In this document: piece after piece, positions 1 through 10,618 of the stretch
Layout: each line of letters begins with the position of its first letter
Position numbering within the stretch: position 1 is the stretch's first letter
DNA from: Anaeramoeba flamelloides
Lineage: Eukaryota > Metamonada > Anaeramoebidae
Direction: 5' to 3'
NCBI GenBank assembly: GCA_027625915.1
Contig: JANTQA010000036.1
Coordinates: forward strand, 3,901,501-3,965,500
Length of the DNA stretch: 64,000 nucleotides
The notes under the pieces: generated by a model
The model's database searches: none
Told to the model about the DNA's origin: nothing
Seen by the model: the letters and a program-made list of their open reading frames with translations, nothing else
Position numbers and translations under genes: made by a program

Positions 1-205
1 ATAACAATCCAAGAATAATTTTAATAATTGAAACAAAAAAAAAAAAAACTGGTTTTAAAAATAGTTTTTCTTTCAAATTTACTGGGTTCACAGGAAATAA
101 ATGCTCTTTTCAAGTCTTCAAATGAAAATTTTGTTAAAAGAAGTGAAAATAAAAAAAAAAAAAAAACATTAACAATAAATAATCTGGGGAAAAAAAAAGA
201 AATTT

Positions 206-747
206 GAATTTAAACCAAAATTCAAAAGTACTACACAGTTAAAATAATTAAAAGAATCACAACAATATAATTTCATTCAAATTGGAAATAATTTGATCTT
301 TTTCAAAAATATTTGTTTCATTTTTTCATTTTTTAGTTTGTTATTTTCATTTTATTTTTTGATTACCTAACATGTTTCGTTCGATCAACTAATTTTTTTC
401 AACAATTGATATTAGATTAAAGTCGAGTTCTTCAAAATAGAAGAACTCAAATAAAATTAATCAATGGTATCTAACCATTTTATCGATCAATAATCCTAAT
501 AGAATTTAAACAAATTTACCAATTTATTTTTTTGTTTAGCCCATGTCCAAAATTTTTAACACACCGATAATTTATTAAGTATTGGTAATTATTTATTTTT
601 TGTTTTATGGGTATTGTAATTTATAAACAAGTGTTAACATTTCAATTAACGAATGGTTTTAATTTGGTATTTCTTTCGAGAATTGATTTATTAAGAGTTT
701 TTTTTTTCACAAATTGAATTTTGATGTGTTAAAAATTTTGAATTGGA
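206..747 (-). mobile_element. Mariner-like non-autonomous element, copy 1 (reverse orientation)
   Basis: About 540 bp matching, in reverse complement, the elements at 30186-30717 and 37778-38312. Its ends read as an inverted repeat around AAATTTTTAACACA (near 730) and TGTGTAGTACTTTTGAATTT (reverse strand near 215). Internal landmarks shared with the other copies include the GATCGATCAA-type block near 485-495 and the paired GAGTTCTTC/GAAGAACTC near 425-450. No transposase ORF survives. Assignment to Tc1/mariner rests only on end structure and is tentative. Confidence 0.6.
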
Positions 748-800
748 GTTAATATATATATATACTTTTGAAAGAAAAAAATGGAGAAAAATATAAATCA

Positions 801-981
801 TTATTTACCATCTGTAGGCTGAGTTGAAGTACATTCTTGATTTTCGAGGTTATATGATTGGCATATAGAAGAGGAATTACAAAATAGCCCATTATTACAT
901 TTTCTAGGAACGGATTTATCACATTGTTCATTTAGAGCAAAAGATCCAACACATTTACTATCGCTACACTTTTCTGATTTG
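801..981 (-). CDS. Cysteine-rich secreted-type protein, last visible exon
   Basis: Read on the minus strand this exon encodes about 60 residues with regularly spaced cysteines (KCSDSKCVG, QCDKS, RKCNNGLFC, ICQSY, QECTS). The acceptor is CTATCTCTAG just before position 981. The donor of the upstream exon at 5470 leaves TG, which joins the C here to make a cysteine codon in frame, strong evidence that the two exons belong together. The reading frame ends at TAA (803-801). A possible donor GTAAAT (808-803) lies just before this stop, so the gene could instead continue past the window edge. The Cys spacing recalls EGF/Dickkopf-like or EB-type extracellular modules; I cannot name a family. No signal peptide exon was found. 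Confidence 0.6.
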
Positions 982-1357
982 CTAGAGATAGTTTGAAAAA
1001 TAAAAATATACCAAAAGTAAACAAAGTTTGAAATAAATGTTCATTAAAAGTTAAAAAAAAAGATATAAGATCGATTATGGATCTTGATTTTTATTTCATT
1101 TGTAAAAAAAAAAAAAAATGTGTTATTCACGAATAAACACCTTAATTTTCCAATAAATTTACTGAATTATTAAGTGTTGTAAATAAATTTTTTAACTATT
1201 TTGTAAAAATAAATAAAATTTAATATTTCAAAATTGTTGTTCACTTTTAAGTCTTAGAATTAAATGTTTTCTGGGTTTCATCATGAGAAAAAAAAAGATT
1301 TCAATTATTATTAATTGTCATTTTTTATTTATTTTTTCTTATTTTATTTCGATTTTA

Positions 1358-1360
<3 letters not shown>

Positions 1361-1437
<77 letters not shown>
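1361..1437. repeat. (TC)n microsatellite
   Basis: An uninterrupted TC dinucleotide run of 77 bases. The Ser-Leu or Arg-Glu repeat ORFs it creates on the two strands are artefacts of the repeat. Confidence 0.98.
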
Positions 1438-1441
<4 letters not shown>

Positions 1442-2138
1442 CTCCTTTTCTTTTTAATTTCTTTTCTTTTTCTTTCCGTTTAAATACTTTTTGAAAAAAA
1501 AAAAATGTTTGAAACTTCAAATTAACATTCAGAAAAGTGAGGAGTTGTGTTTTAGTTTCAAATGAATGCATTTACTATTAAAAAAATCTTATTGTCAAAA
1601 ATTTTAATTTTCTAAAGAAATTGAGAAATTTTGCATGAGACATTCTCAATGAAAGGAAAAAAAATTTTTTAACATTTTTTTTTTTTTAAAAAATATATGG
1701 TTTGTTCGGGTATTTCTATTATGAATCTCGACTCTAATCTCAATTTTATTATTTCTAAACAATTTTAGTTTGTTTGATTCTTAAAAAAAAGTGATTTTTT
1801 CATTTTTGGCTGGGCCCTTTGAGTGAAATGGAGTTTATACTAGAACAATAAAATCAAAAAAAAAACTATTTCTATACCTTTCCAATCTTTAAAATTCGTT
1901 ATTTTGTGAATATTAAAAAAATATCCACTTTGGATTAATAATAATTATTCATTTCCAAGTACAAGATTAATTTAGCATTTTTATTTCAATTCCTCATCAG
2001 TTTTAGTAAAATGTGTAATTATTTGGAATTGTGAGCTTCTATTTTATAAGAAGTAAATTGCAAATCATGATATTGGTTTTCATACCAGTGTTAAAAATTA
2101 ATTTCGAATTTAATACTTTGTAACTTTTGAAGTAATTT

Positions 2139-2312
2139 TAACATATTTTTGAATTAGAAAAAGAATAATTTGATGAATATAAAGATCAACAAAAAAACAA
2201 TCAATTTTGAAAAATAAACTAAAAGAAATAAATTATTAAACCAGTGATCAGATCAAAAGATATTTTTCTTGTGGTTTTATACTCTGTTGGTGAGTTGACT
2301 AAACATTTAAAG
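2139..2312 (+). repeat. Direct repeat, left copy (about 165 bp)
   Basis: Matches 2823-2987 over its length with scattered changes. The landmark AACCAGTGATCAGATCAAAA occurs in both copies. The two copies flank the MITE at 2313-2815. Confidence 0.75.
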
Positions 2313-2815
2313 TTGTGAAAAAAAATCCCTGACCTGAAAAAAATCCCTGACAATATTTTTGATTGTGAATAATAGGGAAAATGGTTGTGTAATTTCTTTT
2401 ATTTAAAATCAAATCGTTTTTTTTTTAAGAAATCAAACTTTTAAAATTATAACCCACCCACTTATTAGAATGATGATTAATGAAATTACACTTGTTCAAA
2501 ACACTATTCAATCAATCAAAAAATAAGAATAAAAAATTATCATTTTCCAAACTCTAGTAAACCTCTATAAAATCCAATTGTTTTTCAAAAAAAGTTGATC
2601 TACTTATGTTTATTAAACAATTACTTGAGTATTCTATGGAAACCCTACTTAAATGAACTTTAGTTAGGTTTATTACTAGGTTCATAAAATATTTTGTTAT
2701 TTATAAAATGGATTTGATTTTAAATAAAAGAAAATTACACAACAATTTTCCTAATATTCACAATTAAAAATCTTGTCATGGATTTTTTTCATGTCCGGGA
2801 TTTTTTTCCATACTA
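2313..2815. mobile_element. MITE with about 105-bp terminal inverted repeats
   Basis: The left end (GAAAAAAAATCCCTGACCTG) and the reverse complement of the right end (GGAAAAAAATCCCGGACATG) agree for roughly 105 bp, continuing through TTGTGAATAATAGG and TTATTTAAAATCAAATC. No ORF lies inside. A second copy is at about 31185-31965, where it carries an insertion. The transposase family that moves it is not identifiable from this window. Confidence 0.75.
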
Positions 2816-2822
2816 TATTCTT

Positions 2823-2987
2823 CTCATATTTTAGAATTAGAAAAATATTAATTTTTGAATATGAAGATCCTTAAAAAAACAATAAATTTTGAAAAATAAA
2901 TCAAAATAAACAAATTAAACCAGTGATCAGATCAAAAGATATTTTTTCTTGTTTTATACCTGGTTGGCCGATTGACTGTACATTTAC
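2823..2987 (+). repeat. Direct repeat, right copy (about 165 bp)
   Basis: Right partner of 2139-2312, in the same orientation, beginning directly after the MITE's right end. Confidence 0.75.
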
Positions 2988-3401
2988 ATCGACAATACTT
3001 TATATTTTTTGAATAATCCTTGATGCCCAACTTATTATTATTTTAGATTTACTAACTATACAAATACCCAGGATAATAGAAATCATTAAAGTGTATTCTA
3101 TATTTATAAATTCTCTTTAGGTAAAACAATCGCTTGGCAGAATCTTTTTTTAAAAACAGTAGTTTAAATTTAAAATATTTTACAAAAATGTTTTTATAAA
3201 ATGAACGATCTTAAGATTATTTACCATTTCCTTTTTTTTTTTTTATTGATCAAAGTACATATTGTTACTTTTAAATTTTAGAGTAAGCACATTTAAAATA
3301 AGAGTCTTATACCAGAAGCCAAGACTTTTAGTTTTTTTTTTTAATTTACAATTGGATCTTAAAATTGTCTTGTTTATTTAATTGTGGTTTTGATTGATTT
3401 T

Positions 3402-3620
3402 GAGTATTTAAAGTGCGCTTTTTTTAAAAACAATTTATTCGATTTTGAAACATAAAATAAAATGTCACAATAGAATGTTGGAATAAGAATAAAAGTTAAA
3501 CCATTTAACATTCCAAAGTAGATTAAACAAATCAACTTAACATTCTATTGTGGCATTTAATTTTACTTGTGTGAAATTAAAATTAATAAATTGTTTTTTA
3601 ACAAGGGCACTTTAAATACT
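3402..3620. mobile_element. Short MITE, about 220 bp
   Basis: Inverted ends AGTATTTAAAGTGC (left) and GCACTTTAAATACT (right), with an inner inverted pair TGTCACAATAGAATGTT / AACATTCTATTGTGGCA. It has no coding capacity and directly abuts the next foldback element. Confidence 0.7.
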
Positions 3621-4430
3621 AACTGTCAAATCTAAAACCCGGTAATTCCATTTTTCTGATCAATTGTAAATATTAGTAAAATGTCAAAAATATACTCCCA
3701 TTTTACAGACAAATAACCCAATTACCCAGCGACTTATAACCTTTCCAATTGGGGTATTGGTTAAATATTCTGAATCCACCATTTTTAACTCTTTGGTGAA
3801 TTCAGAAATCAAAAAAATCCAAAATTTGTAAAATTAATTGAGAACATTAATGAAAATTGAAAATCAAATTTATTGCGATTTTCCCTTTAGATAAATTCTA
3901 AATTTATTAGGAATCATCTTTATAAGAATTATTTTGTTATTGCATTTATGAAATAAGAGTTTTATTTACTTTATATCTTTCTTTTAATAATTTTTTCAAA
4001 ATTTTAAATTTCTATTGGGAACCTTAGAGGATTTATTTTTTTACAAAATTGTTTTCATAATTTCATGAAAATTTACAATAATCAAACAGCTCTCTCAAAT
4101 TCAAATTCTCTCAAATATTTTAAAAGTATAAAAATGTTTTTTATTTCAAAATTTAAAATCAAAAGTGGATTTTCATTTTCAGTAATGTTCTCAATTAATT
4201 TTACAAATTTTGGATTTTTTTGATTTCTGAATTCACCAAAGAGTTAAAAATGGTGGATTCAGAATATTTAACCAATACCCCAATTGGAAAGGTTATAAGT
4301 CGCTGGGTAATTGGGTTATTTGTCTGTAAAATGGGAGTATATTTTTGACATTTTACTAATATTTACAATTGATCAGAAAAATGGAATTACCGTGTTTCAG
4401 AAATTTCCGGGTTTTAGATTTGACAGTAAA
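3621..4430. mobile_element. Foldback element with arms of about 230 bp
   Basis: The arm at about 3621-3870 is the reverse complement of about 4165-4430 with very few changes. Landmarks are CAATTGGGGTATTGGTTAAA in the left arm and its complement in the right. The ends carry CTGTCAAATCTAAAACCCGG. The right arm has an extra stretch of about 18 bp (near 4391-4408) that the left arm lacks. The loop is about 300 bp and non-coding. The near-identity of the arms suggests recent activity or gene conversion between them. Confidence 0.8.
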
Positions 4431-4639
4431 AAGCAACTATTCACAGCCAAAGTAAAAAAATGTTGTTTTCTAATCTTCTTTTGAAATATTAAAAAGTGAA
4501 AATTTTGACTTTATGATGGCTACTCCCTTAAGAAGGAATACAAAGTTATCAGAGTGTTTCTTAAAAAAAATGTTATTTACAGGTTTATCTTTAAAAACAC
4601 TTTTATCCCCCGCTTCAATAAACCAAAATTAATCTTCGA

Positions 4640-5225
4640 ATCAAAAAGAAAAGAATAGTTTTTCAAAAAGTGAAGAAAAAAGTTATAAAAAGTGTTACTC
4701 AAACTCTTTAGTCCACTTTTTTGAAGCAGTTTAAGTAACAATTTTGGAAACAAATACCATACACCCAGATATTTGAGACACTCAAACAATCATAATGACA
4801 CTTTTCAAAATGCTGATATTTGAATAATAAATGGGATAAAATTTCTTGGATTTGTTTTTTCAATTATGTAATCTGACTTTCATTGAATTCTTATTTCTCC
4901 CAAAAATAAAGATAAAAAATACCAAATAGTTAAATAGAGATCGTAAAATTACAATCTACAACTTCTTTCGGAAAACTCTATTTTGCAAAGAAAAATAACT
5001 TTAAGGAAAACGAAGCGAAAATTTTATCCCATCTATTTTTCAAACACCATCATTTTGAAAAGTGTCATTATGATTGTTTGAGTGTCTCAAATAGCTGGGT
5101 ATATGATATTTGTTTCCAAAAGTGTTACTTAAACTGCTTCAAACGCGTGGGCTAAAAGTTTTGAGTAACACTTTTTATAACTTTTTTCTTCACTTTTTGA
5201 AAAACTTTGTTTTCTTTTTTATTAG
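4640..5225. mobile_element. Second foldback element, with another element in its centre
   Basis: Arms 4640-4811 and 5053-5225 are reverse complements (GTTATAAAAAGTGTTACT on the left; AGTAACACTTTTTATAAC on the right). Between them, about 4812-5052 starts CTGATATTTGAATAATAAAT and ends with a related inverted sequence. This resembles the TA-flanked MITE family at 48291-48565 and 62251-62956. The simplest reading is a MITE inserted close to the palindrome centre. Confidence 0.7.
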
Positions 5226-5469
5226 AAGAGAAAATAATTAAACATTTGATTTTTATCTAAGAAACATAAAATCAAATGCTAGAATAATAAAAAGCCTTTG
5301 AGCCATGAGAACAAATCATTTATTGCTTTTTTTTTCAGAAATTTTAAAGTAAAAATCAAAGTTTATCAATTAAAAATATGAAAAAGAATAGTCGCAAAAT
5401 ATTTTTTCCAATTGAAGTTTTGGAAGGGAAAGCGAAAAAAAAAAAAAAAAAGAAAAAGAAAAAGCATAC

Positions 5470-5709
5470 CAGTCATCATTTCCATAGCACTGATCACCAT
5501 TACTTCGTTTTGCAGAGCACACACCTTCACTACACAGTCCACCAGAACAATCTGAATTATCATTACATTTCTCATTTATATTATCCTTTACACATTTATT
5601 GTCAGAGTTGCACCATAAATAAGGATAGCACATTAGATTTTCAGTTGGATTACATTTGTCTCCCAAATCAGCGTACTTCGTATAAGCACACTCAATTTTT
5701 AAAAGTAGC
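5470..5709 (-). CDS. Cysteine-rich secreted-type protein, internal exon
   Basis: The minus strand encodes about 80 residues rich in cysteine: ECAYTKYADLGDKCNP, MCYPYLWCNSDNKCV, EKCNDNSDCSGGLCSEGVC, DQCYGNDD. The donor is G|GTATGC at 5470/5469, and the acceptor is an AG ending at 5710 after a pyrimidine-rich stretch. Exon phase fits the exon at 981-801 exactly. The CxxxxxCSGGLCxxGxC pattern is typical of small disulphide-bonded extracellular modules in protist surface or secreted proteins; the function is unknown. The 5' end, including any signal peptide, lies upstream (above 5710) and was not found. Confidence 0.7.
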
Positions 5710-5984
5710 CTTTTTGAGTTGTTAGAAAAAAGGAAAAAGAAAAATTATTATTAGAAAAAGAAAAAAAGATTCATAAACTTAACAAGACAAGTGTTTTGTT
5801 CTTACACAATAAAAAATAAGAAAACAATTATTTTCATGAGAATACAAAAAATGAAATACCATTTTTTCCACATTTAAGAAAAGAGAAGTAGAATTGGAAA
5901 GTACGAAGTAAATCTTATTGATTTTAACCCCAAAGGTAATAGAGTCATCATTTCCAGAATTATACGATTACTATTTGTTGAAAA

Positions 5985-6195
5985 ATAAATTGAACAAAAT
6001 TTTTATACAAATTTCTTAAAAGAGAGTTTTAAATCATTTAACATTTCAATTATTTAATTCCATAAAAGAAACTTAAATTATTAATTCCCTTTTTCAAATG
6101 GGGAACTTTGATGATTTTTTTAATCCTTCAAAGTGATTTAATTGGAAAGCTGAATGAAAATTTTGTCCTTTTTTTTTACATTTAACAATGAGCCA
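5985..6195 (+). repeat. Dispersed repeat also found inside the MITE at 31 kb
   Basis: Shares AAATAAATTGAACA, TTAATTCCATAAA, AAATGGGGAACTTTGATGA-like and GGAAAGCTGAATGAAAATTTT with about 31625-31880 in the same order. No ORF. Confidence 0.6.
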
Positions 6196-8180
6196 GATAT
6201 GTAGCTCGATTAATAAACTTTAGAGATATGAGTTCTCAATTTATAAAAGAGTTCATTTTTCCAATGGAATTTTCAGTAAAAAGATCAGTTCATTTTTAGT
6301 TTTTTTGGATTCAAATTTAGAAAAAGAAAAATTTAACAAAAAATTTTTAAAGTCAAGAAATCTTACTTTTAGTAATTTCTGAGAGTGTGTATGAACAAAT
6401 AACAAATGAAATAGAATTCAAGAAAAATACAATAAAAATAAAACTTATATTAAATCCTTGGAGATCTAAAAAATTTGAACATTTATTTTATTCAGAAATA
6501 TTTATTAAATTGTCGTGAAATTTCAAAGATTAGACAATATTCTTTTTCAAATATTAAGAGTATATAAACAAATAACTGTAATTAATATAACCAGTGATTT
6601 GATAATATCTCTTTTTTTATATTTCAAATTCTTAATTTTGTTATTTGAATCAATTATATTTATTTAAAAAATTTTAAAAACGTTTCAATTCTCTTGATTT
6701 TCTAATCCTTTGGTAATATACAATTCACTGAAATAATTCAGAAGGGACTATTAATTATTGATTAAAAATTATCAAATTAAAAAGTATTTATTTTGGTTTA
6801 TAAGTTGAATTTTCCAGGTTTTAAAAAAGTATTTTGGGAGAATTTTTAATTCGATTAATTTGTTTGTTTCAAAAATTATTTTGTTGTTTTTTTTTTAAAA
6901 AAGTAAAAATAGATTTGAACTCTTCTTTGAATAAACAAATTATATTTTACAAATGTTTAATATAATTTTTTTAATATTTTTGAAATTAGTTCATTTTTTA
7001 TAAGGAGTTATTTTAGAACTTAGTGGTTTCATTTTTAAGTGTATTTTTGTACATTTCATCCACAGATAATCAGATTTCTTTCATACTTTTACAAGAAAAT
7101 AATAATTTTTTTTGAAATTGTTTTAGTATAGATTTTGGATTTGGAAATTTTCATAAAATGATAACAGCGGATCAAACTTTTAAAAGACAATAATCCATTT
7201 TTGTAAATAACTTTCAAACTAATTTTTTTTTTTATAAATTCAATTTTGACACCATTTTTTAATTTCAAGATTTGGTAATCTTTTTTTTTTAAATTAGATA
7301 TTAAATTTATTGAATTTTTTTTTAATTTTACAAATCTGTAAAGATATTATAATTTTTTCAGAGTATAATATCAGAAGGTGAATGATTAAATATTTAGTTT
7401 TAACTTCTTTTTCTGTCATTTTTAAATTAACCAAAGTATAAAGGACTAGTAAACAATTCAGAGAGTACTTTTTTAAAGTTTTTTTACTTTCACTGATCTA
7501 AAATAATTTTCATTATGAAGAAATCGGACAAAAAATTACACTTCTTTGAAGTTAAAATCTCAAAAAACAAAAAAAATAAACAATTATAATAGATCTTTGA
7601 AATGAAATATTTTAAAATAAATTAACTTTAGTTATTATTCAAGATTAAAATGTGAAAACATTTTAATCGTATAAAAGTTACTGTCAACAATATTTTAAAA
7701 GTGAACATGAATTTTTTCTTGTGGAAAATTATGAAATGAAAAGTATAAAATAAGAAAGCTAGATTTTGGTATGATTAAGAAATGTGAAAAATGTAAAAAT
7801 TCTTGAAACCATTAAACAATTTTTACAATTTTTTGTAAAATAGTTCTCTTTATGTGTAAATTTAACTGAGATAATTGAACATTTTCAATCTTTAATATTT
7901 TCGTTCTTAAATCTGGTAAGTACACTGGTGTAAATAACCCGTATTTTTTATATTAACCCATTACTAAAATTTAACTCTTGCAAAAAATATTGGATGTTTG
8001 TAGAAATAAAAGAAACAAACTAGTGGGTGATGAAAAAAGTAAATTAAGAAGAAATAGGGTTCTTTAAATAAATTTTAAAAATGAATTATGAAGATATGGT
8101 AAGATTAAAATGAAATTTTAAGAAAAAAAAGAAGAGAATAATTTTATTTTTTGTATTTTACTGTAGAAAAAGATTTAATT
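6196..8180. other. AT-rich intergenic DNA, nothing recognised
   Basis: Long runs of A and T with no ORF of note, no convincing splice-bounded exon, no tRNA-like boxes and no repeat that I could match elsewhere in the window. Confidence 0.6.
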
Positions 8181-8189
8181 TCATCACAG

Positions 8190-8628
8190 AAATTTTGTAA
8201 ATATGAAGAAATTTTTGAAACAAAAGCATTTAATCTTTTTGAAACTATTTACATTAATCAAAGATCTCACCTCTAAAGTCAATTTAAATCTAAACCAAGA
8301 ATATATGTCCGTCTTCCTATCTTCTAATATCCAAGTCTGAAAAAAAAACAATAGTTTAAATTTTAGTAATAGGTTAAAGGTTGTCAACCTGGTTTCTTTA
8401 TACCACTGTACAAAAAAGATTTTCGAAAAATTCCTTTTTACGAATCCTCTGAAAAGCCAAAGTAAGTTTTTTATCAAACAATTGAGACTCAAAATAACAA
8501 AACTGAGCCACACATAAAAGGCTAACTTTTTTCTCTTTTCTCTCCTTGTATACCTTAAATATCTGAAATTGAAAATTAAAATTATTTATAAAAGTTTTGA
8601 GGATTTCATGGTTCTCATAGCAATCCAA
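8190..8628 (-). CDS. Possible small spliced gene, unrecognised
   Basis: The minus strand has an ORF starting at 8628 (MDCYENHEIL) that stays open for 76 codons in sequence less repetitive than its surroundings. A plausible splice runs from a donor GTATAA (about 8403) to an acceptor TTTTTTTTCAG (about 8340). It would add about 22 residues (TWILEDRKTDIYSW...) and end at a GTGAGA donor. Another frame gives a hydrophobic stretch (FYVWLSFVILSL), so the frame is not certain. The start is only about 100 bp from the divergent calmodulin-like gene. No family is recognised; it may be chance. Confidence 0.25.
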
Positions 8629-8728
8629 AACTGTGAAGAATTTTATTGTTACCTAAAGAGTACTTTTAATTGAAAAAAATCCGAAAGAAATTCATTTTTT
8701 GTAATTGATTCTCACCTTAGATTAAGAA

Positions 8729-9007
8729 ATGACAACCGAACTTTCCAAAGAAAAGCTTGAAGAATACAGATCAGCATTTGAAATGTTTGATTTAAACAAC
8801 AATGGTTTAATAACTTCTAATGAGCTTTCGTCAATGTTTCATAACTTTCAACAATTCCCAACAAAAGAAGAATTAAAATCAATGATCGACAATTATGACA
8901 CAAATTCACAGGATGGAATCAATTTCGAAGGTTTTTGCAAACTAATGCAACAATCCGAAAAACTTGAGGTTAATGAAATGAAAGAAGCTTTTTCTGTTTT
9001 TGACCAA
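8729..9007 (+). CDS. Calmodulin-like EF-hand protein, exon 1
   Basis: Encodes residues 1-93 of a 147-residue protein the size of calmodulin, a Ca2+ sensor that binds target helices in the cytosol. EF-hand 1 spans residues 21-32 (DLNNNGLITSNE, canonical). EF-hand 2 (57-68) has D at loop position 6 and G at position 12 where Gly and Glu are expected, so it probably binds calcium poorly. Exon 1 stops after Asp92-Gln93, inside the third Ca2+ loop, at a donor GTTTGT. The start ATG is the first in frame and gives the usual calmodulin N-terminus (ELSKEKLEEYRSAFEMFD). It is too divergent to call true calmodulin. Confidence 0.93.
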
Positions 9008-10286
9008 GTTTGTTTTTTATTTTACCTTTCTTTTCTTTTTCTTTTTTTAATAATCTGTTTTTTTTTTGCTTTTTCGATTTTTTACTTTAATTGATCTTTG
9101 TGGAAATTTTGTTGGTCAAAATTGTAAAATCTCACAAACTTTAAAACGCAAAACAACTCCCACTTTTTAAAAAGCAGAAACAATTTTCTTTTTGGGGTTT
9201 TGCTGCATTCTCAAGATTTTTTCTTTTTGATAAATTACCACCACACCAAATTTCAAATTACACTTGAGCCTTTTTAAAAAAAAAAATATTTGTTTTCCTT
9301 CGAACCAAAAATCTATCTCTATCAAACCATTTAAAGCCTTACATTGAATCAAAATACTCCAAGTGTGTTAGTTCTGACAAGAATGGTGTATTTTAAAAAC
9401 ATTTCTTTTCTTTTCATTTTTAAAATGATAACTCGAAAATCTGCACTTCCAATTTTAGACAACCTAAAAAATAAAATCAATCACACAAATAAAATACCGA
9501 AAAATTCAACAACCAGTTCTGAAAAATTTAATTGAAATTTTCAAACTTAATGTTGTGAAAAAAAAATGTGTCCTGTCAAAAAAAGAGTGAAATTTTTTTT
9601 TGGAATATAAAAAATTTAATTGCCAACATTAGTAAAATTGATCAAAACCATAGGGTTTTTTGAAGTTAATAAGAATTCAAATGTGGAAAAAAGCATTTTC
9701 ACAAGCATTGGCTCTCACTTAGTTTTTCTTCATTTCAATTTTATCAAGATCCTTCAAGTAAAATGTCTTAAGGGTCGAGTCATTACGGTGAAAAATAATT
9801 TTCTGAAATGGATGAAAAAATGTTTGTAATTTTTAATCAGGAACTAATAACAATCAAAAATTATCCAACATCTTAAGGGCGATCGATCTCAAAAATCAAC
9901 AATCAAAAAAGAGGACATTTTTAGAAAAAACGGCACCAAAAGAACGACACTCAATTTCCAATTAGAATGGTTATGTATTATAATTTTGAAAACAATTGTG
10001 TTAGTTTCGAAGTTTCTTTCTTTTGCGCTTTTTTGAGATCTCTAAGATTTTTTTTTTCATTTTTTTATCTATTCTCAAATATGAGTTATTTTTTTGGACC
10101 TATATCCAAAAATTTAAAGTTTTCAATAAACGATAATGAAAATATTAATTGGGAAATATACACCTTAAAATTATTAGAATTAAATCTAAACCAATTTAGA
10201 GAAAACTTGATAATAAATTGTTATCGATGGAAAGGTCAAGAATATTTAAAAATTATTAGATATAACAATAAAATATCAATAACAAG

Positions 10287-10618
10287 TCGTGTCGTCAAGT
10301 GCCGTCAAGTGCCTAGGTTTTCTTGAGGTTTTCTGTTTTATTAGTGAAGTGCTCTAGGTTTTTTTTACTTTAGAAATAAACCGAAAATTTAATAAAATTT
10401 TAGGTTTATTTCTAAAGTAAAAAAAACCTAACGAAAATCTATCGATTTTCCAAATAAACAGAAAACTCAAGAAAACCTAACGGCGCTTTTCCAGAATTTA
10501 AAAGAATGGAGAAAAATCATAGATTTTACTCAATTCTTTTAAATTAAAAAAAACCTAACGGCTATAAGAGGAAATTAATTTCCTCCCTTCAAAATAAAAA
10601 AAAATAAAAAAAAAATCG
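10287..10618 (+). mobile_element. Composite hairpin element with LINE-like 3' tail
   Basis: Begins TCGTGTCGTCAAGTGCC and runs through three palindromic modules: a RAAATAAACCGAAAAT core (about 10365-10425), an AAAATCTATCGATTTTCC core, and a TTTAAAAGAATGGAG/CAATTCTTTTAAA core (about 10495-10550). It ends CCTAACGG, then AAGAGGAAATTAATTTCCTC, CCTTCAAAAT and a long A-rich run. That tail matches the LINE's own 3' end (13170-13228). TCG occurs at both edges (10287-10289, 10616-10618), a possible 3-bp target duplication. It interrupts the 5' part of the LINE. Confidence 0.65.

Larger units (their letters stand above)
982..5469 (-). other. 4.5-kb intron of the Cys-rich gene, filled with repeats
   Basis: Donor GTATGC at 5469 and acceptor TCTAG at 983-982, on the minus strand. 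Length is 4488 nt. It holds a TC dinucleotide tract, a 500-bp MITE between duplicated 165-bp segments, a 220-bp MITE, an 810-bp foldback element and a second foldback with a further element in its loop. Each is listed separately. No coding exon was seen inside. Confidence 0.6.

Noticed and set aside
1283-1571. Ser-Leu and Arg-Glu repeat ORFs on the two strands
   Set aside because: They are translations of the (TC)n microsatellite and carry no other coding signal.
2139-2987. The 165-bp direct repeats as the ends of a single larger element
   Set aside because: The interior is a complete MITE with its own inverted ends, the spacing is only about 500 bp, and no coding or priming feature is visible. 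Tandem duplication is simpler.
5378-5725. Plus-strand 115-residue ORF with poly-Lys
   Set aside because: It is antisense to the Cys-rich exon and its intron A-run; the minus-strand reading has the conserved Cys spacing and splice sites.
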